A DNA stretch of 40,409 nt from an uncultured Lachnospiraceae bacterium (GTDB lineage: Bacteria; Bacillota; Clostridia; Lachnospirales; Lachnospiraceae), in NCBI GenBank assembly GCA_902762955.1, contig CACWQH010000021.1, forward strand, positions 1 to 40,409, read 5' to 3'. The notes beneath the pieces are model-generated. The model was given only the letters and a program-made list of their open reading frames with translations, made no database searches and was not told where the DNA came from. Each line of letters opens with the position of its first letter. Position 1 is the first letter of the stretch. Position numbers and translations under genes: made by a program. Below, in pieces: positions 9,122-17,406 of the stretch.

Positions 9122-9792
9122 TGTTAGCAGGATTAGCCGCAAGATTGGCAAGTATAATAATCGGTTATGCATTTGGTCTTATTCAGACCTCATACATACT
9201 GGGAAGATTGAATGGTATTGATATAAGAGAGCACGGAAGTGGTAATGCAGGCACTACCAATGCACTTAGAATTCTTGGAAAAAAAGCCGGAATAATTACA
9301 TTTTTCGTTGATCTTGGAAAGGGTGCGGCAGCAACCCTTTTGGTAAGAGCAATTATGATGAATTTTTATCCGGATGGTGTGAATTTATTTGTTGCATATG
9401 CCATGCTCGGTGCTGCACTTGGGCATAATTTTCCGTTTTACCTTGGATTTAAAGGCGGAAAAGGAATTGCCGTTACAGGCGGCTGTGTTATAGGCTTTTT
9501 AAATCCATGGTTTTTCCTGATTGGTTTATGTGTATTTTTCGGTCTGGTAATTTTGACAAGATATGTTTCTCTTAGTTCGATAATACTTATGCTTTATTTA
9601 ATAGTTTATTATACTGTCTTTTCTTTAAAGGGCAGCTTTGGATTTGATAATTCACACAATATGCTGATAGAAAGCATTATTGTAATAATATTTATTTCCT
9701 GTATGGGAATATTCAGACACAGAGAAAATATAAAAAGACTTATCAATCATGAAGAAAGAAAGCTTGGGGAGAAGAAAAAGGAGGATATTTAG
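9121..9792 (+). CDS. plsY: Acyl-phosphate:glycerol-3-phosphate acyltransferase PlsY
   Basis: A 223-residue multi-pass membrane enzyme that acylates glycerol 3-phosphate with acyl phosphate, the first step of phospholipid synthesis in most Gram-positives. It has about five membrane helices and the three conserved loops: GSGNAGTTNALRILGKKAG, GHNFPFYLGFKGGKGIA, and a C-terminal FRHRENIKRL. The C-terminal tail is highly charged. It is followed by gpsA, which makes its glycerol-3-phosphate substrate, so the pair forms a small lipid-synthesis unit. Confidence 0.96.
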   Translation: MLAGLAARLASIIIGYAFGLIQTSYILGRLNGIDIREHGSGNAGTTNALRILGKKAGIITFFVDLGKGAAATLLVRAIMMNFYPDGVNLFVAYAMLGAALGHNFPFYLGFKGGKGIAVTGGCVIGFLNPWFFLIGLCVFFGLVILTRYVSLSSIILMLYLIVYYTVFSLKGSFGFDNSHNMLIESIIVIIFISCMGIFRHRENIKRLINHEERKLGEKKKEDI

Positions 9793-9797
9793 AGCAT

Positions 9798-10805
9798 ATG
9801 AAGGTTTCAATTTTAGGTGCGGGAAGTTGGGGAACGGCAATTTCCGTACTGCTTACAGATAATGGTCATGATGTTATGGTTTGGTCCATAGACAAAGATG
9901 AGATAAAGATGTTAGAGGAAGAAAGGGAGCATAGAACCAAGCTTCCGGGTGTTAAAATCGCTGATTCACTTAAGCTTACAAATGATGCAAAGGAAGCTGT
10001 TGATTTTGCGGAGCTTCTTGTAATGGTGGTTCCGTCACCGTTTGTCAGAAGTACATCAAAAACGATTGCACCATATGTAAGAGAGGGACAGCTTATCGTC
10101 AATTTGTCAAAGGGTATAGAAGAAAGTACTCTTATGGTTCTTACAGATGTCATAATGGATGAAATTCCTCACGCAAGAACCGCTGTATTATCCGGTCCGA
10201 GTCATGCAGAGGAGGTTGGAAAGAGACTTCCTACAACAGTCGTTGCAGGTGCAGAAAATAAGGAAGATGCACTTTTGGTACAGGATGTATTTATGTCTGA
10301 TTATTTTAGAGTATATACCAGTCCTGATGTCCTTGGAATAGAGCTTGGCGGAGCACTCAAAAATGTTATCGCACTTGCCGCAGGTATATCCGACGGACTT
10401 GGCTGCGGTGACAATGCCAAGGCTGCACTTATTACAAGAGGTATCGCGGAAATTAAAAAGCTTGGTGTTGCTATGGGTGGTGATGCTGAAACCTTCGGCG
10501 GACTTTCGGGTATAGGTGATTTGATTGTTACCTGTTCATCCATCCACAGTCGAAACCGTATGGCAGGATACTATATGGGACAGGGAATGACCTACAAGGA
10601 AGCGATGGACAAGGTTAAGATGGTTGTTGAAGGAGTTTATTCTGCAAAGGCAGCACTTAAGCTTAGTGAAAAATACGAGGTTGAAATGCCTATAGTTTCT
10701 ATGGTAAATGAACTGTTATTTGGAAGCCTCACTGCAAAGGATGCTTTAAAATCATTGTTGACCCGTATGAGAACTTCAGAATCTTTATCCCAGGAGTGGA
10801 AATAA
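9798..10805 (+). CDS. gpsA: Glycerol-3-phosphate dehydrogenase [NAD(P)+]
   Basis: A 335-residue cytoplasmic enzyme that reduces dihydroxyacetone phosphate to glycerol 3-phosphate for phospholipids. The Rossmann motif GAGSWGTA is at residues 7-14 (G7, G9, G12). The catalytic Lys is K188 in GALKNVIALAAG. The C-terminal helical domain has GLSGIGDLIVTCSS and SRNRMAG. It starts 5 nt after plsY. The best ribosome binding site (AAGGAGG at 9778-9784, inside plsY) is 13 nt from the ATG, slightly long. Confidence 0.97.
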   Translation: MKVSILGAGSWGTAISVLLTDNGHDVMVWSIDKDEIKMLEEEREHRTKLPGVKIADSLKLTNDAKEAVDFAELLVMVVPSPFVRSTSKTIAPYVREGQLIVNLSKGIEESTLMVLTDVIMDEIPHARTAVLSGPSHAEEVGKRLPTTVVAGAENKEDALLVQDVFMSDYFRVYTSPDVLGIELGGALKNVIALAAGISDGLGCGDNAKAALITRGIAEIKKLGVAMGGDAETFGGLSGIGDLIVTCSSIHSRNRMAGYYMGQGMTYKEAMDKVKMVVEGVYSAKAALKLSEKYEVEMPIVSMVNELLFGSLTAKDALKSLLTRMRTSESLSQEWK

Positions 10806-10823
10806 AAGGAGCAAAAAAGTCAT

Positions 10824-11828
10824 ATGGCTTACAGAAGATATTCTAGTGAAAGGTTTAAAAAGAATAGAATAAAAAGAAAGCTTCAATTGTTATTTATATA
10901 TTTCCTTTTTGCTGTTTTAGCTGTTTCCTTTTGCCAGATTTTATATTATAAGGTTACTGATAAAAGTAAGGGTAAAAAGGGCGGAATTGTTAAATATACG
11001 GTTGCAGCGGATATAGGAAGTAAGCCTGTCGGATATATAGATTATAATATAATGATTACTCATCAGGCTGATGCATATTTGCCGGATTTTTCGGGTAATG
11101 CCATATCAACCTCCGATCTTGATGCGATGGTAAAGGATATGAGCTATGAGGTTCCGGATACAGTTTTAGGTCCGGTAGAGGATGTCGTACCTTCTAACTG
11201 GTATGATGAGAGCTTATATAAAAAGGTTGAAGGTCCCGTGGATCTGACTTATTTCAGCAGAGCTTGTTTTATAGGTGATTCCAGAACCGAGGGATTGATT
11301 TTATACTCCGGTTTGCCTAATATAAACGGATTTGCTTATAAGGGTTTGAGCGTTGACAAGCTTTCAACCGATAAGGTTATATCAATACCGGGTATGGGAA
11401 GCGGTTATACCTGCTACGAGGCTGTAAAGGTTACTGATTATGATGCGTATTATCTTATGTTTGGTGTAAATGAGCTGGGTTGGGTTTATACTGATATTTT
11501 TACCGAAAATTTAAGTAAATTTATCGACTATATCAAGTCTGTTAAGCCGGATGCAATCATTTATGTTCAAAGTATTTTGCCTGTTTCTTTAACTTCATCT
11601 CAAAAGAGTGATGTATATAATCAGGACAGGGTTAATATGTTCAATGAAGAGCTTCTTAAAATGTGTCAGGACAGAAAGGATGTAATCTATCTTGATTCAG
11701 CTTCGGCTGTTGCCGATGAAAACGGATATCTCCCTGAAGAAGCTTCGTCAGACGGAATACATTGTGATGTGAATTATGTTAAAAGATTAGTTCAGTTCTA
11801 CAGATACAATACATTTGAAAAAAAATAA
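10824..11828 (+). CDS. Membrane-anchored SGNH/GDSL-family hydrolase
   Basis: A 334-residue protein with a basic N-terminus, a single membrane helix (about residues 21-42) and an extracytoplasmic domain. SGNH blocks are visible: the nucleophile S153 in FIGDSRTEG, N216 in MFGVNELG, and the D310/H313 pair in SDGIHCDVNY. About 100 residues between helix and catalytic domain show no recognisable motif. The family includes esterases and acyl or acetyl hydrolases acting on lipids, polysaccharides or cell wall. It lies 18 nt after gpsA and 72 nt before spoIVA, so a role in membrane or spore-envelope modification is possible but unproven. Confidence 0.82.
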   Translation: MAYRRYSSERFKKNRIKRKLQLLFIYFLFAVLAVSFCQILYYKVTDKSKGKKGGIVKYTVAADIGSKPVGYIDYNIMITHQADAYLPDFSGNAISTSDLDAMVKDMSYEVPDTVLGPVEDVVPSNWYDESLYKKVEGPVDLTYFSRACFIGDSRTEGLILYSGLPNINGFAYKGLSVDKLSTDKVISIPGMGSGYTCYEAVKVTDYDAYYLMFGVNELGWVYTDIFTENLSKFIDYIKSVKPDAIIYVQSILPVSLTSSQKSDVYNQDRVNMFNEELLKMCQDRKDVIYLDSASAVADENGYLPEEASSDGIHCDVNYVKRLVQFYRYNTFEKK

Positions 11829-11888
11829 TGAAATAATGAATACCTCCAATTTTCATGACATATATATTAAATAATGGAATTGAAAACT

Positions 11889-11893
11889 GGGGG
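11889..11893 (+). promoter_or_regulatory. Ribosome binding site fixing the spoIVA start
   Basis: GGGGG lies 7 nt before ATG 11901. It rules out the in-frame ATG at 11874, which has no such site and would add nine residues not expected in SpoIVA. Confidence 0.65.
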
Positions 11894-11900
11894 TAATTTT

Positions 11901-13361
11901 ATGGATATCTATAAAGATATAGAAAAAAGGACAAACGGAGAGATATACATAGGTGTTGTCGGACCTGTCAGAACAGGTAAATCAACCTTTATAAAAAGAT
12001 TTATGGAGATGCTGGTCATTCCTGCAATAGATGAGGAAAATAACCGTGTCAGAGCAAAGGATGAGCTGCCTCAATCAGCAGCGGGAAAAACTGTTATGAC
12101 AACTGAACCCAAATTTATTCCAAAGGATGCAGTTGATATAACCGTAGGAGATGAGGTTAATCTTAAGGTTAGAATGATAGACTGTGTAGGTTATATGGTT
12201 GAAGGCGCCGAAGGTCACGAGGAGGATGGCAAGGAACGACTTGTCACGACACCTTGGTTTGATTATGATATACCTTTTACGGAGGCTGCAGAGCTTGGAA
12301 CTAAAAAGGTTATAAGGGACCATTCAACTGTTGGCATAGTTATAACAAGTGACGGAAGTATAACCGATATTGACAGAGATGCGTACATAGAACCCGAGCA
12401 AAAGACAATAACTGAACTTAACAAATTGGGTAAGCCATATGTAATACTTCTTAATTCAAGACATCCGGGTTCGGAAGAAACTCTGATGATGGCAGATGAG
12501 CTTGCTGATAATTATAATAAAACAGTTATAACCGTAAATTGCGATAAATTAAGTGCTGATGATATAAACAGGATATTTGAATGTCTTCTCATGGAATTTC
12601 CTGTTACAGCGGTTAATTTCAATATTCCAAAATGGGTTGAAGCTCTTGATAATGAAAATGAAATAAAAAATTATCTGATATCGCTTGCAAAGGATGCATT
12701 TTCCAATATTTACTATATGAGAGATGTAAACAATCTTAAGCTTAATTCGGATGAATATATCGAAAAAATAGATATGAACAACATAAACCTTGCTGATGGT
12801 AATGTAAATATCGGTATAAAGCTCTATGATAAGTATTATTATGATATGATATCCGATATGCTTGGCAGCAAAATTCAAAATGAATATGAGTTTATGAAGG
12901 AATTAAAGGAGCTTGCCGATACTAAGCAAAGCTGCAATAAGGTGAGTACGGCGCTTGCTCAATCCTTAAAGACAGGATACGGCTCCGTAACCCCTGAAAA
13001 GGATGAGATAACTCTTGATTCTCCTGAGCTTATACGTTCAGGTAACAAGTACGGTGTCAAAATCAAGGCTCAGGCTCCATCCATTCATCTTATTAAAGCC
13101 AATATAACAACAGAAATTGCACCGATTGTCGGTTCGGAGGAGCAGGCTAAGGATCTGATTAATTATATTAACAGTGATGGAATGGAAGATAACGATATAT
13201 GGAGTGTCAATATATTTGGCAAAACCATACGTCAGCTGGTGGAGGACGGTTTAACCTCAAAAATTAATAAGATAAATCAGGAAAGCCAGCAGAAGCTCCA
13301 GGATACCATGGAGAAAATAGTTAATGATTCAAATGGCGGAATGGTTTGCATTATTATTTAA
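11901..13361 (+). CDS. spoIVA: Stage IV sporulation protein A, coat morphogenetic ATPase
   Basis: A protein of 486 residues, close to the Bacillus protein (492). In sporulating cells it polymerises on the forespore surface using ATP and forms the base on which the coat is built. The Walker A motif is GPVRTGKST (21-29), within the typical SpoIVA block that continues FIKRFMEMLVIP. The region around residues 90-110 includes DCVGYMVEGAEGHEEDG. The C-terminus ends in VCIII, like the hydrophobic, Cys-containing tail of the family. It lies downstream of gpsA, a common clostridial order. Transcription from the mother-cell SigE factor is expected from knowledge of the family; I could not identify a convincing SigE promoter here. 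Confidence 0.95.
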   Translation: MDIYKDIEKRTNGEIYIGVVGPVRTGKSTFIKRFMEMLVIPAIDEENNRVRAKDELPQSAAGKTVMTTEPKFIPKDAVDITVGDEVNLKVRMIDCVGYMVEGAEGHEEDGKERLVTTPWFDYDIPFTEAAELGTKKVIRDHSTVGIVITSDGSITDIDRDAYIEPEQKTITELNKLGKPYVILLNSRHPGSEETLMMADELADNYNKTVITVNCDKLSADDINRIFECLLMEFPVTAVNFNIPKWVEALDNENEIKNYLISLAKDAFSNIYYMRDVNNLKLNSDEYIEKIDMNNINLADGNVNIGIKLYDKYYYDMISDMLGSKIQNEYEFMKELKELADTKQSCNKVSTALAQSLKTGYGSVTPEKDEITLDSPELIRSGNKYGVKIKAQAPSIHLIKANITTEIAPIVGSEEQAKDLINYINSDGMEDNDIWSVNIFGKTIRQLVEDGLTSKINKINQESQQKLQDTMEKIVNDSNGGMVCIII

Positions 13362-13408
13362 AAAGGGTTATAATGCTTTAGTATATTTTAAGCTGCGAAG
13401 GATATGTT

Positions 13409-14161
13409 ATGATAGAAAAGCCGGAATATAAGATAAATGAGTTTGAAGGTCCGTTAGACCTTTTACTGCATTTGATTGAAAAAAATAAATTTAATATTTT
13501 TGACATACCTATAGCTGACATAACAGAGCAGTATCTTGATTATGTTGCAAGGATGGAAGAGGAAAACCTTGATGTAATGAGTGAGTTTTTGGTTATGGCA
13601 GGAACTCTGCTTAGTATAAAAGCCAAGATGCTTCTTCCAAAGCATGAGGAGGAAGAAGAGGAGGAGGATCCTCGTTCCGAGCTTGTCAGAAGACTTCTTG
13701 AATATAAGATGTACAAATATGCATCTTATGAGCTTAAGGATATGGAACTGGATGCATTTAAAAATTATTACAAGGCACCTTCCATTCCGGATGAGGTTAA
13801 AAATTTCAAAGAAGAAATTGATCCTGCCGAGGTTATAGGTGATACTACGCTTGCCCAGTTAAATGCTATATTTAATGAGGTTATGAAGCGTACCGTTGAC
13901 AGAGTAGACCCTATCAGAAGTAAATTCGGTACAATCGAAAAGGAAGAGGTTAATATTGAAGATAAGATGCTTGAAATCAGAGCATCCATAAAGGGCTTAA
14001 AGGGTATTAATTTCAGAACACTTCTTGAAACAGGACGTTCAAAGCAAAGTATTATTGTCACATTTCTTGCAATACTAGAGCTAATGAAGGTAGGACATAT
14101 CGCAATAAAGCAGGATGGACTTTTCGGCGATATAATCATTGATTCACTTGAGATGGATTAA
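13409..14161 (+). CDS. scpA: Segregation and condensation protein A
   Basis: A 250-residue kleisin that links the SMC ATPase heads in the bacterial condensin. The N-terminal signature FEGPLDLLLHLIEKNKFNI is at residues 13-31, followed by MSEFLVMAGTLLSIKAKMLL. An acidic run (EEEEEEDPRSE) sits in the linker. The C-terminal winged helix contains ILELMKVGHIAIKQDGLFGD. The ribosome binding site GAAGGA is at 13397-13402. It is followed after 14 nt by scpB, forming the usual operon. Confidence 0.96.
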   Translation: MIEKPEYKINEFEGPLDLLLHLIEKNKFNIFDIPIADITEQYLDYVARMEEENLDVMSEFLVMAGTLLSIKAKMLLPKHEEEEEEEDPRSELVRRLLEYKMYKYASYELKDMELDAFKNYYKAPSIPDEVKNFKEEIDPAEVIGDTTLAQLNAIFNEVMKRTVDRVDPIRSKFGTIEKEEVNIEDKMLEIRASIKGLKGINFRTLLETGRSKQSIIVTFLAILELMKVGHIAIKQDGLFGDIIIDSLEMD

Positions 14162-14175
14162 AAGTAGGAGGACTT

Positions 14176-14751
14176 ATGGAGGAAAGTATAAATAAGCTTG
14201 AAGGTGCCATTGAAGCGATTTTATTTTCAATGGGTGAGGCCGTTCCGATAAAAGATCTTGCAAAGGCTTTAGAGGTTGATGAACCAACCCTTGAAAAGGT
14301 TTTAAACAATATGATGGATAAGTATGAAGCAGAGGATAGAGGCATAAAGCTCGTAAAGCTTGAGGATTCCTATCAGCTTTGTACAAAAAATGAATATTAT
14401 GATGTTTTATCAAAGCTTGTTAATATGCCTAAAAAGCATACGCTAACCGACACACTTATGGAAACGCTTTCGATAGTTGCTTATAAGCAGCCGATAACCA
14501 GACAGGAAATCGAAGCCATACGTGGAGTATCCTGCGTACATGCAATTAATAAGCTTGTAGAATACAATCTTATAACCGAGGTTGGAAGACTTGATGCCAT
14601 AGGAAGACCGATTCTCTTCGGAACAACGGAAGATTTCCTACGAAGCTTCGGAGTTCAGTCCATGGATGACCTTCCGGTTATATCACCTGATAAAATCGAA
14701 GACTTCAGACAACAGGCGATGGAAGAAGTAAATATAAAAGTTGAGACATAA
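14176..14751 (+). CDS. scpB: Segregation and condensation protein B
   Basis: A 191-residue partner of ScpA in the SMC complex, built from two winged-helix domains. The N-terminal KLEGAIEAILFSMGEAVPI and the conserved central block TLMETLSIVAYKQPITRQEI are diagnostic, followed by IRGVSCVHAINKLVEYNLI and GRPILFGTTEDFLRSFG. The stop codon is immediately followed by the palindromic repeat at 14751, the last A of TAA being the first base of its left arm. Confidence 0.96.
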   Translation: MEESINKLEGAIEAILFSMGEAVPIKDLAKALEVDEPTLEKVLNNMMDKYEAEDRGIKLVKLEDSYQLCTKNEYYDVLSKLVNMPKKHTLTDTLMETLSIVAYKQPITRQEIEAIRGVSCVHAINKLVEYNLITEVGRLDAIGRPILFGTTEDFLRSFGVQSMDDLPVISPDKIEDFRQQAMEEVNIKVET

Positions 14752-14822
14752 GGAGACAGGGGACGGTTCTCTGTCTCCATAGTATTAAAATAAAGGAGAC
14801 AGAGAACCGTCCCTTGTCTCCT
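14751..14822 (+). repeat. 72-bp palindromic REP-like repeat, possibly a bidirectional terminator
   Basis: Two 28-nt arms (14751-14778 and 14795-14822) are inverted complements with one mismatch (a G-T pair), separated by a 16-nt AT-rich spacer. Each arm is also internally palindromic: GGAGACAG (14752-14759) faces CTGTCTCC (14771-14778) around an 11-nt loop with the core GGGACGG, and the right arm mirrors this with one G-T pair. It lies between convergent scpB and the HD-GYP gene, so it may also end both transcripts, although there is no clear T tract. The GGGAC/GTCCC core recurs in the element at 31199-31361. It resembles REP-type intergenic repeats of Clostridia; no transposase is present. 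Confidence 0.85.
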
Positions 14823-14844
14823 ATAAGAACTTTTTAAATATTAT

Positions 14845-15954
14845 TTAAAGTATACTCTCTATAGATATTCCATTTGATTTTGATAGGTCTATGAAGTTGT
14901 TGTCGGCAGTTTTAATAAGCGGCTTGGAGAGGTTTACCTTGTTTATAAAGATTACGTCTCCTTCGGCACCGTTGCTTAACTTAACACGACAATTTACATA
15001 GCTGTTTACGACATGTTCAAGGAAGGTGAGTATGTAGTGCGGTTCATATTTCTTTAAACCGTCATCTTCGAACATGCTGATTACCTTAAACGGACTTAAC
15101 GGTCCACGATATACACGCTTTGCAGTCATAGCTTCATATATATCTGCAATGGTGACTATCTTAGCACACCAGTCTATTTTATCACCTGTAAGTCTCATAG
15201 GATATCCTGAACCGTCACATTTTTCATGGTGCATAAGTGCGGCCATCTGAATGTGTGGGTCAACATTTTTAGTCTTTAAAAGATCATAACCCTTTTTAGG
15301 ATGGGTTTTTACTATGGCAAATTCCTCGTCAGTGAGTTTGCCCGGTTTTTTTATGATTTCCTGTGGTATAAGCAGCTTTCCGATATCATGGAAGAGACCG
15401 CAGGCGGTTACCAACTCGATATCCTTTTCACTTAAGTTTAACCAATGTCCGAATATATTGCATATAAGAGATACATTTAATGAATGGTTAAAGGTTGAAT
15501 CATCATAATTTTTAAGTGTTGAAAGCATTGTAAATATACTGAGAGGAGAGTTTGTTGACTTAACTATCTCAAGAGTATTTTCAAGCATATCATCAACATC
15601 TATAGGTGCATTTTTATGTACCACGTCATTGATTTTATCACTTAAGTTTTCTATGTTGCTATCATATGCTTTTTTGAACATCTGGTACTGCTTGGTGGTA
15701 GTGTCTACAGACTTTGATATATCTATAAATTCACCGGTCAGCATGAGTTTGTTGTCTTCTTCGGCAGGCTTTTTTGCTGTAACAATATCCTCGCCGGTTA
15801 TCTCCACAGTCAGTACGTTATTGTTTATAATTCTGGTAATAAGGTTTTTGGTAAGTACCGTATCCTTTGGTACAACAAGATAGCCCTGATCCGTATAGGT
15901 ATCAGCAGCAGTTACCATACCTTCTCTTAAATCTGATGCAAATAATGTCTTCAT
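14845..15954 (-). CDS. HD-GYP domain protein, probable cyclic-di-GMP phosphodiesterase
   Basis: A 369-residue cytoplasmic protein. Residues 1-60 form the small N-terminal domain often found before HD-GYP (DLREGMVTAADTYTDQGYLV). The HD-GYP domain (about 145-300) has H157, the H189-D190 pair in GLFHDIGK, H218 in THPKKG, H242-H243 in MHHEKCDGSGYP with the GYP triad at 250-252, and D271 in IADIYEAMTAKRVYR. All metal and signature residues are present, so hydrolysis of cyclic-di-GMP is likely. No receiver or membrane segment is seen. The C-terminal 70 residues are a conserved-looking beta-rich tail. It is alone on the minus strand, with a good promoter at 16039-16067. Confidence 0.92.
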   Translation of the reverse strand: MKTLFASDLREGMVTAADTYTDQGYLVVPKDTVLTKNLITRIINNNVLTVEITGEDIVTAKKPAEEDNKLMLTGEFIDISKSVDTTTKQYQMFKKAYDSNIENLSDKINDVVHKNAPIDVDDMLENTLEIVKSTNSPLSIFTMLSTLKNYDDSTFNHSLNVSLICNIFGHWLNLSEKDIELVTACGLFHDIGKLLIPQEIIKKPGKLTDEEFAIVKTHPKKGYDLLKTKNVDPHIQMAALMHHEKCDGSGYPMRLTGDKIDWCAKIVTIADIYEAMTAKRVYRGPLSPFKVISMFEDDGLKKYEPHYILTFLEHVVNSYVNCRVKLSNGAEGDVIFINKVNLSKPLIKTADNNFIDLSKSNGISIESIL

Positions 15955-15984
15955 GCGTAATCGTTCTCCGTTTCAACTGGGTTC

Positions 15985-16017
15985 ATGTAAAGTCAATCAT
16001 CACCGAACCGTTTACAT
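15985..16017 (-). other. Inverted repeat in the leader of the HD-GYP gene
   Basis: ATGTAAA (15985-15991) and TTTACAT (16011-16017) are perfect 7-bp inverted repeats around a 19-nt loop. They fall in the roughly 80-nt 5' leader implied by the predicted promoter. This could be an RNA hairpin or a protein-binding site. It does not have the conserved features of a cyclic-di-GMP riboswitch. Confidence 0.3.
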
Positions 16018-16038
16018 CCTTGTAAAATTAATACAATA

Positions 16039-16067
16039 ATTATACAGGATAAATAACATAATTTCAA
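16039..16067 (-). promoter_or_regulatory. SigA-type promoter for the HD-GYP gene
   Basis: On the minus strand, TTGAAA (16067-16062) is followed after exactly 17 bp by TATAAT (16044-16039), a near-consensus vegetative promoter. It predicts a leader of about 80 nt before the ATG at 15954. Confidence 0.65.
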
Positions 16068-16148
16068 TTTAATTCTTAATAAATACTTACATTATTTTTC
16101 GATAATCAATAAATCAAAAATCATGATATATTAACGAATTAATTCTAA

Positions 16149-16175
16149 TATCAGTTTTTACAAAATATACTGATA
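16149..16175 (+). promoter_or_regulatory. Inverted repeat upstream of the first D,D-carboxypeptidase gene
   Basis: TATCAGT (16149-16155) and ACTGATA (16169-16175) are perfect inverted repeats with centres 20 bp apart, two helical turns, which suits a dimeric regulator. A possible -10 TATACT (16166-16171) overlaps the right half, but no good -35 is found. The site ends 23 bp before the ATG, so it could be an operator or a leader hairpin. Confidence 0.3.
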
Positions 16176-16198
16176 ATATATGTTTTTAGGAGATATTT

Positions 16199-17371
16199 AT
16201 GAAAAGGTGTATTGTATATATTTTAACTATGATCTTAATTTTAACTAATATTTCTTATACTCATATCAATGTATCGGCAAAGGAGGAATTGTCTTTATAT
16301 TCTCTGTCTGCTGTATTGATTGACGGGGATACCGGAAGGGTTTTATACGGTAAAGATGAAGATACGGGAAGGGCGATGGCAAGTACAACAAAAATTATGA
16401 CATTAATAATAGCTCTTGAATACGGAAATATGGATGACATAGTTGATGTAAGCTCATATGCTTCCAAGATGCCGGATGTCCAGCTTGGAATAAATGAGGG
16501 AGAACAGTATAGATTGGAGGATTTAATCTATTCTATGATGCTTGAAAGTCATAATGATTCGGCAGTTGCGATAGCGGAACATATAGGTGGTGATGTAGGC
16601 GGATTTGCCGATATGATGAATCAAAAAGCAGCTGAACTCGGACTTTCTGATACATATTTTATAACTCCTAACGGACTTGATTCATCAGATGATAAAGGAG
16701 CACACCATACTACCGCAAAGGAGCTTGCCCTTATCATGAAATATTGTATAAAGGATTCGCCAAAGAAGGATGAATTTATAAATATATGTCAGACAAGAAG
16801 TTATTCATTTACTGACTACAGCGGTAAAAGAAGCTTTACCGTAAATAATAAGAATGCATTTTTAGATATGATGCAGGGAGTTGTTGCCGGAAAAACAGGT
16901 TTTACAGGTGATGCAGGTTACTGCTATGTGTGTGCTGTGACTAAGGATGATAAAACTCTTATAGTAGCACTGCTTGGCTGTGGTTGGCCAAATAATAAGA
17001 CATATAAATGGCAGGACACGAAAAAACTTTTAAATTTTGGCTTTGAAAATTATGATAAAAGGTGCATTTTCGACAGAACATATCCTTTACAATCTGTTAA
17101 AGTTAAAAACGGAATAGAAAATGACGAAGTCGATTTATATGTCGATGATGAATTTAATCTGCTTTTATCGAATGATGACAAGGTAAGCTATGAGGTAAAT
17201 CTGCCTGATGTCTTTGATGCACCGGTTGAGAAAGGAAACATCTGCGGAAGCGTTATTGTATTTATAAATGATGAGCCTGAAAAAAGCTTTAATATATATA
17301 TCAAAGAGGATATAAAAAAAGTCAATTACAGGTATTATTTTAATAGGGTTATATCACATTTTTTAATGTAA
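16199..17371 (+). CDS. D-alanyl-D-alanine carboxypeptidase, DacF/PBP5-like
   Basis: A 390-residue secreted penicillin-binding protein that trims the terminal D-Ala from peptidoglycan stem peptides. A signal peptide spans about residues 1-27. Active-site motifs are S62-T-T-K65 (SxxK), S117-H-N119 (SxN, with an unusual His in the middle) and K232-T-G234 (KTG). A beta-rich C-terminal PBP5 domain (about 290-370) ends in a possibly amphipathic anchor. The start is ATG 16199 after TTAGGAGA. It lies 35 nt before dpaA, and dpaB follows, suggesting expression with spore genes and a role in cortex or spore-wall modification. Another paralogue is at 22123. Confidence 0.93.
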   Translation: MKRCIVYILTMILILTNISYTHINVSAKEELSLYSLSAVLIDGDTGRVLYGKDEDTGRAMASTTKIMTLIIALEYGNMDDIVDVSSYASKMPDVQLGINEGEQYRLEDLIYSMMLESHNDSAVAIAEHIGGDVGGFADMMNQKAAELGLSDTYFITPNGLDSSDDKGAHHTTAKELALIMKYCIKDSPKKDEFINICQTRSYSFTDYSGKRSFTVNNKNAFLDMMQGVVAGKTGFTGDAGYCYVCAVTKDDKTLIVALLGCGWPNNKTYKWQDTKKLLNFGFENYDKRCIFDRTYPLQSVKVKNGIENDEVDLYVDDEFNLLLSNDDKVSYEVNLPDVFDAPVEKGNICGSVIVFINDEPEKSFNIYIKEDIKKVNYRYYFNRVISHFLM

Positions 17372-17392
17372 GGAATATAATAGAGTATCGTT

Positions 17393-17398
17393 AGGGGG
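17393..17398 (+). promoter_or_regulatory. Ribosome binding site fixing the TTG start of dpaA
   Basis: AGGGGG lies 8 nt upstream of TTG 17407. The next in-frame ATG (17452) would delete the first beta strand, so TTG is preferred. Confidence 0.65.
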
Positions 17399-17406
17399 TA
17401 TAAGAT

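Noticed and set aside
11829-11900. SigE-type promoter for spoIVA (a CATATATA at 11859)
   Set aside because: The -10-like string matches poorly and no -35 element lies at the right distance.
15955-16040. Cyclic-di-GMP riboswitch in the HD-GYP leader
   Set aside because: The leader is only about 80 nt and has a single 7-bp hairpin without the conserved core of known classes.
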